A stretch of DNA of 7,573 nt. Origin: Shewanella sp. GTDB taxonomy: Bacteria > Pseudomonadota > Gammaproteobacteria > Enterobacterales > Shewanellaceae. Numbering within the stretch: the first letter of the stretch is position 1; every line of letters starts with the position of its first letter. This document shows positions 5,735 through 7,573 of this stretch, one piece after another. Location of the stretch: positions 1 to 7,573 of the forward strand of contig SDWK01000673.1 of NCBI GenBank assembly GCA_004195335.1, read 5' to 3'. The notes beneath the pieces are model-generated. The model was not told where the DNA came from, ran no database searches, and saw only the letters and a program-made list of their open reading frames with translations. Made by a program: the position numbers and the translations under genes.

Positions 5735-6754
5735 TTACATGGCGGCATCTGAGCTTTTTGATAGCTTCAATAACATCGGCATTTCACAGGCATCGTGGCC
5801 CGTACTACCAAGGTGTGATGGTATATGTTCGAAGCCAATGGACTCATACAGTTTAACGGCTTCCTTAAGGCATGCGGTGGTCTCTAAATAACAGGAGTGA
5901 TAACCGTGCTCTCGAGCGAAGTCGATCGCTTGATAGGCGAGCCGCCTTGCTAACCCTTTGCCACGTAGTTGATGTGAAAAATACATCTTCTGCAGCTCGC
6001 AAACCCCATCTTCGAAGTTGGGCTCTGACTCGGTAGCACCTTGTTCCATCAATGGATCGTTTGGGGTTAGTGGGGCAATCCCTCCTCCGCCAAGTAATAC
6101 ACCATTTTCCTCTACCACCCAGTAACAGGCATCATCGGATAGATACTCCTTACAGAGGGAGTCTAGAGTGGGATCTGAGACGCCATAACCTTTATCTGAG
6201 GTGAGACCATATTCGGCAGAGACCTCTCGAATGATCTGAGCCATTGCCTGATCATCTTCAGGCTGTATCTCGCGGATGGTTAATCCCTGCTGAGCTTGAG
6301 AACGGCAAATCGCTTTATGATAGGTGGTAATGGCATTCTCTATCTGTTCAGTCTCTTCGGCTGAAAGTTGCGATAGGATCTGTTCAAAAACAATATTTTG
6401 TTGCTGATCCAGCTTGTGCAGTAACTTCTTACCTTGAGGTGTCAGTTGGGCGAGTAAACTTCTGCTGTCTTTGGGGTTGCTTTTAGTTTGCGCCAGCCCT
6501 TTTTCTACTAAGTTTGTGATGGCTCTACTGGCATTAGATTTATCAATGTTGAGAATTTGAGCGAGTTGTTTTATTGGCATTGCCTGATGCCTGAGTTCGA
6601 TCAATGCGTGAGCCTGAACCGGGGAGAGTGGTAGATCGCCACAGGCTGAATTAAGCATACCTAACTGTCTGACTAAGTATCTGGATAATGTTCTTAGGCC
6701 TGAACCTTGTGCCTGTTCAGCCTTGTTAGAAGTCTCACTCTTGCTATTTAACAC
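5735..6754 (-). CDS. MarR-type regulator fused to GNAT acetyltransferase
   Basis: The 339-residue protein has two domains. Residues 18-148 form a MarR winged helix: an N-terminal dimerisation helix, a helix-turn-helix at 60-87 (PIKQLAQILNIDKSNASRAI and following) and the wing NPKDSRSLLAQLTPQGKK (93-110) with the family D-x-R. Residues 158-331 form a GNAT N-acetyltransferase with the acetyl-CoA loop LRGKGLARRL (263-272) and C-terminal YESIGFEH (303-310). This is a recognised natural fusion, not a frameshift or assembly join. It probably binds DNA as a dimer and acetylates a small amine or protein, but neither target is known. The start is GTG with AGGT about 4 nt upstream. An in-frame Met33 is too deep in the MarR fold. 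Repeated inverted motifs lie upstream and could be an autoregulatory site. Confidence 0.9.
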   Translation of the reverse strand: MLNSKSETSNKAEQAQGSGLRTLSRYLVRQLGMLNSACGDLPLSPVQAHALIELRHQAMPIKQLAQILNIDKSNASRAITNLVEKGLAQTKSNPKDSRSLLAQLTPQGKKLLHKLDQQQNIVFEQILSQLSAEETEQIENAITTYHKAICRSQAQQGLTIREIQPEDDQAMAQIIREVSAEYGLTSDKGYGVSDPTLDSLCKEYLSDDACYWVVEENGVLLGGGGIAPLTPNDPLMEQGATESEPNFEDGVCELQKMYFSHQLRGKGLARRLAYQAIDFAREHGYHSCYLETTACLKEAVKLYESIGFEHIPSHLGSTGHDACEMPMLLKLSKSSDAAM

Positions 6755-6763
6755 TGATACCTA

Positions 6764-6829
6764 ACCCTCTCAATTAGTTGCGACTTGCATCTAAGTGCTA
6801 ACCTAGAGGGTAATGAGGAAGAATGCAAG
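6764..6829 (-). promoter_or_regulatory. Interleaved inverted motifs upstream of the MarR-GNAT gene
   Basis: accctct (6764-6770) is complementary to agagggt (6805-6811), and cttgcat (6784-6790) to atgcaag (6823-6829). The two pairs interlock as A-B-A'-B', the order of an RNA pseudoknot. Equally they could be two spaced operator pairs 41 and 39 bp apart. A third atgcaag lies at 6931-6937. The position directly upstream of the GTG suits autoregulation. Seven-base pairs can arise by chance, so this is tentative. Confidence 0.3.
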
Positions 6830-6899
6830 CGTTTGCGGATGTGATTTTTAACTTGGAGGGCGGTTGTCGTGAGTAGCATATAGCGTCGAGCTAAATAAC

Positions 6900-6948
6900 T
6901 TCAGTCTAAAGTAGGGGCTTGGCAGCAAAAATGCAAGTCCTTACTGAA
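6900..6948 (-). other. Imperfect stem-loop just after the yjjX stop
   Basis: Nested complementary blocks are ttcagt (6900-6905) with actgaa (6943-6948), aag with ctt, and gggcttg with caagtcc (one mismatch), around a short loop. The structure begins 4 bp past the yjjX stop. It has bulges and no following U-tract on the minus strand, so it is not a normal intrinsic terminator. It may be a 3'-end-protecting hairpin or chance. Confidence 0.25.
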
Positions 6949-6952
6949 TGTT

Positions 6953-7522
6953 TTAGTCTTGATATAGCTCAGGATTTAATAAAGGAGCCATGGCAAGAAT
7001 GAGTGCCTGAGTATAGATACTTTCACGGGTTGCATGCCCTTGAGTCAGTAGTCCTATAGCCCCGCCTTGCTGCTTAATATTTTTTGTATTAAATAGTCTG
7101 TCCATGACATCGCCAAGTTCTTCCCCCGCGACTAATGCGTGGTAGATGCGTGATGGTAGTGGCAATAATGCACTGCGACCGACAGAAAGTTGTTCCGCAT
7201 TGGCTACAACAATATAGGCGAAAGTTGCAGGACCATGTTCAAAGTTATCGACACCACCTTCCATCGCAACAAACAGCTCCGCCGAGTACTCCTTTGCATC
7301 GACTAATGCTTGGCAATAAATGACCCGGTTGATCGCACCCTGTCGGGTTTCAACCTCGGTCATGGGCTGGTCCGGAACCATGGATGGAGCGTGAATACCT
7401 ATGCACTCAATGTGTGTTTCAGGAAATATCTGACAGATGGCCACTTTTGCCGCGTTGATCTTTACTGGATTTGTCGAACCAACCAGTACTCGTATTTTCT
7501 TCAAATTGGCGATCTCTTGCAT
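6953..7522 (-). CDS. yjjX: Inosine/xanthosine triphosphatase, YjjX family
   Basis: The 189-residue cytoplasmic protein belongs to the DUF84/NTPase_I-T family (PF01931). These enzymes hydrolyse non-canonical purine triphosphates such as ITP and XTP, keeping them out of nucleic acids. Family segments are RVLVGSTNPVKINAAK (11-26), the nucleotide-binding start; SMVPDQPMTEVETRQGAINR (47-66); FVAMEGGVDN (84-93), with the probable metal-binding acidic residues; and the C-terminal QQGGAIGLLTQGHATRESIYTQALILAMAPLL (151-182). It is slightly longer than E. coli YjjX (about 170 residues), mainly at the N-terminus. The ATG has AGAG 6 nt upstream. It is first in the minus-strand series and lies 198 bp before the MarR-GNAT gene, so it may be transcribed separately. 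Only 51 bp upstream are visible, without a clear promoter. Confidence 0.9.
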   Translation of the reverse strand: MQEIANLKKIRVLVGSTNPVKINAAKVAICQIFPETHIECIGIHAPSMVPDQPMTEVETRQGAINRVIYCQALVDAKEYSAELFVAMEGGVDNFEHGPATFAYIVVANAEQLSVGRSALLPLPSRIYHALVAGEELGDVMDRLFNTKNIKQQGGAIGLLTQGHATRESIYTQALILAMAPLLNPELYQD

Positions 7523-7573
7523 GCTTAACTCTTTCCTATGTTGTCGATTATTACTTTTGATTTGAATACGTCA

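Noticed and set aside
5592..5891. Plus-strand open frame of 99 codons between tas and MarR-GNAT
   Set aside because: It starts with TTG inside the palindrome and more than half of it is antisense to the MarR-GNAT coding end; no recognisable domain or good ribosome site.
7135..7528. Two plus-strand open frames opposite yjjX
   Set aside because: Both are entirely or almost entirely antisense to the well-supported yjjX gene and show no protein family features.

Overview
This window reads as the chromosome of a marine gammaproteobacterium, most likely a Shewanella. The grounds are the kinds of protein encoded, the moderate GC content, the PF08000-type PH protein, the CsdA/CsdE pair and the dense short intergenic repeats. 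The assignment rests on protein and repeat style recalled from memory and was not searched. Most genes are ordinary housekeeping or accessory metabolism; the unusual material is between the genes.

Layout. Positions 1-427 hold a non-coding, strongly foldable element bounded by a perfect 72-bp inverted repeat (1-72 and 356-427). Its right arm carries the ribosome binding site and a plausible -10 box of the next gene, a single-domain bacterial PH protein (434-808, +). A 7-bp tandem array (818-862) follows. Convergent to it is a stand-alone AAA/ABC-type ATPase (915-2147, -). Divergent from the ATPase is a small antibiotic-biosynthesis-monooxygenase-fold protein (2319-2609, +).

The rest of the window is coded on the minus strand. 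In transcription order it runs yjjX (7522-6953), a MarR-GNAT fusion regulator/acetyltransferase (6754-5735), a Tas-like aldo/keto reductase (5574-4531), a group II cysteine desulfurase (4343-3132) and its SufE/CsdE sulfur acceptor (3060-2623). The last two form a sulfur-mobilising pair for Fe-S or other sulfur-transfer work. A strong intrinsic-terminator hairpin sits between tas and the desulfurase, about 20 nt before the desulfurase start codon. It may end the tas transcript, attenuate csdA, or do both.

Three heptanucleotide arrays with different units lie 5-20 nt downstream of three unrelated stop codons (PH gene, csdA, tas). Each unit is a 4-bp palindrome plus a 3-nt spacer. The arrays and the 72-bp inverted-repeat element are the most notable features. 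No defence island, CRISPR array, transposase, tRNA or rRNA is visible, and I see no clear new multi-gene system.
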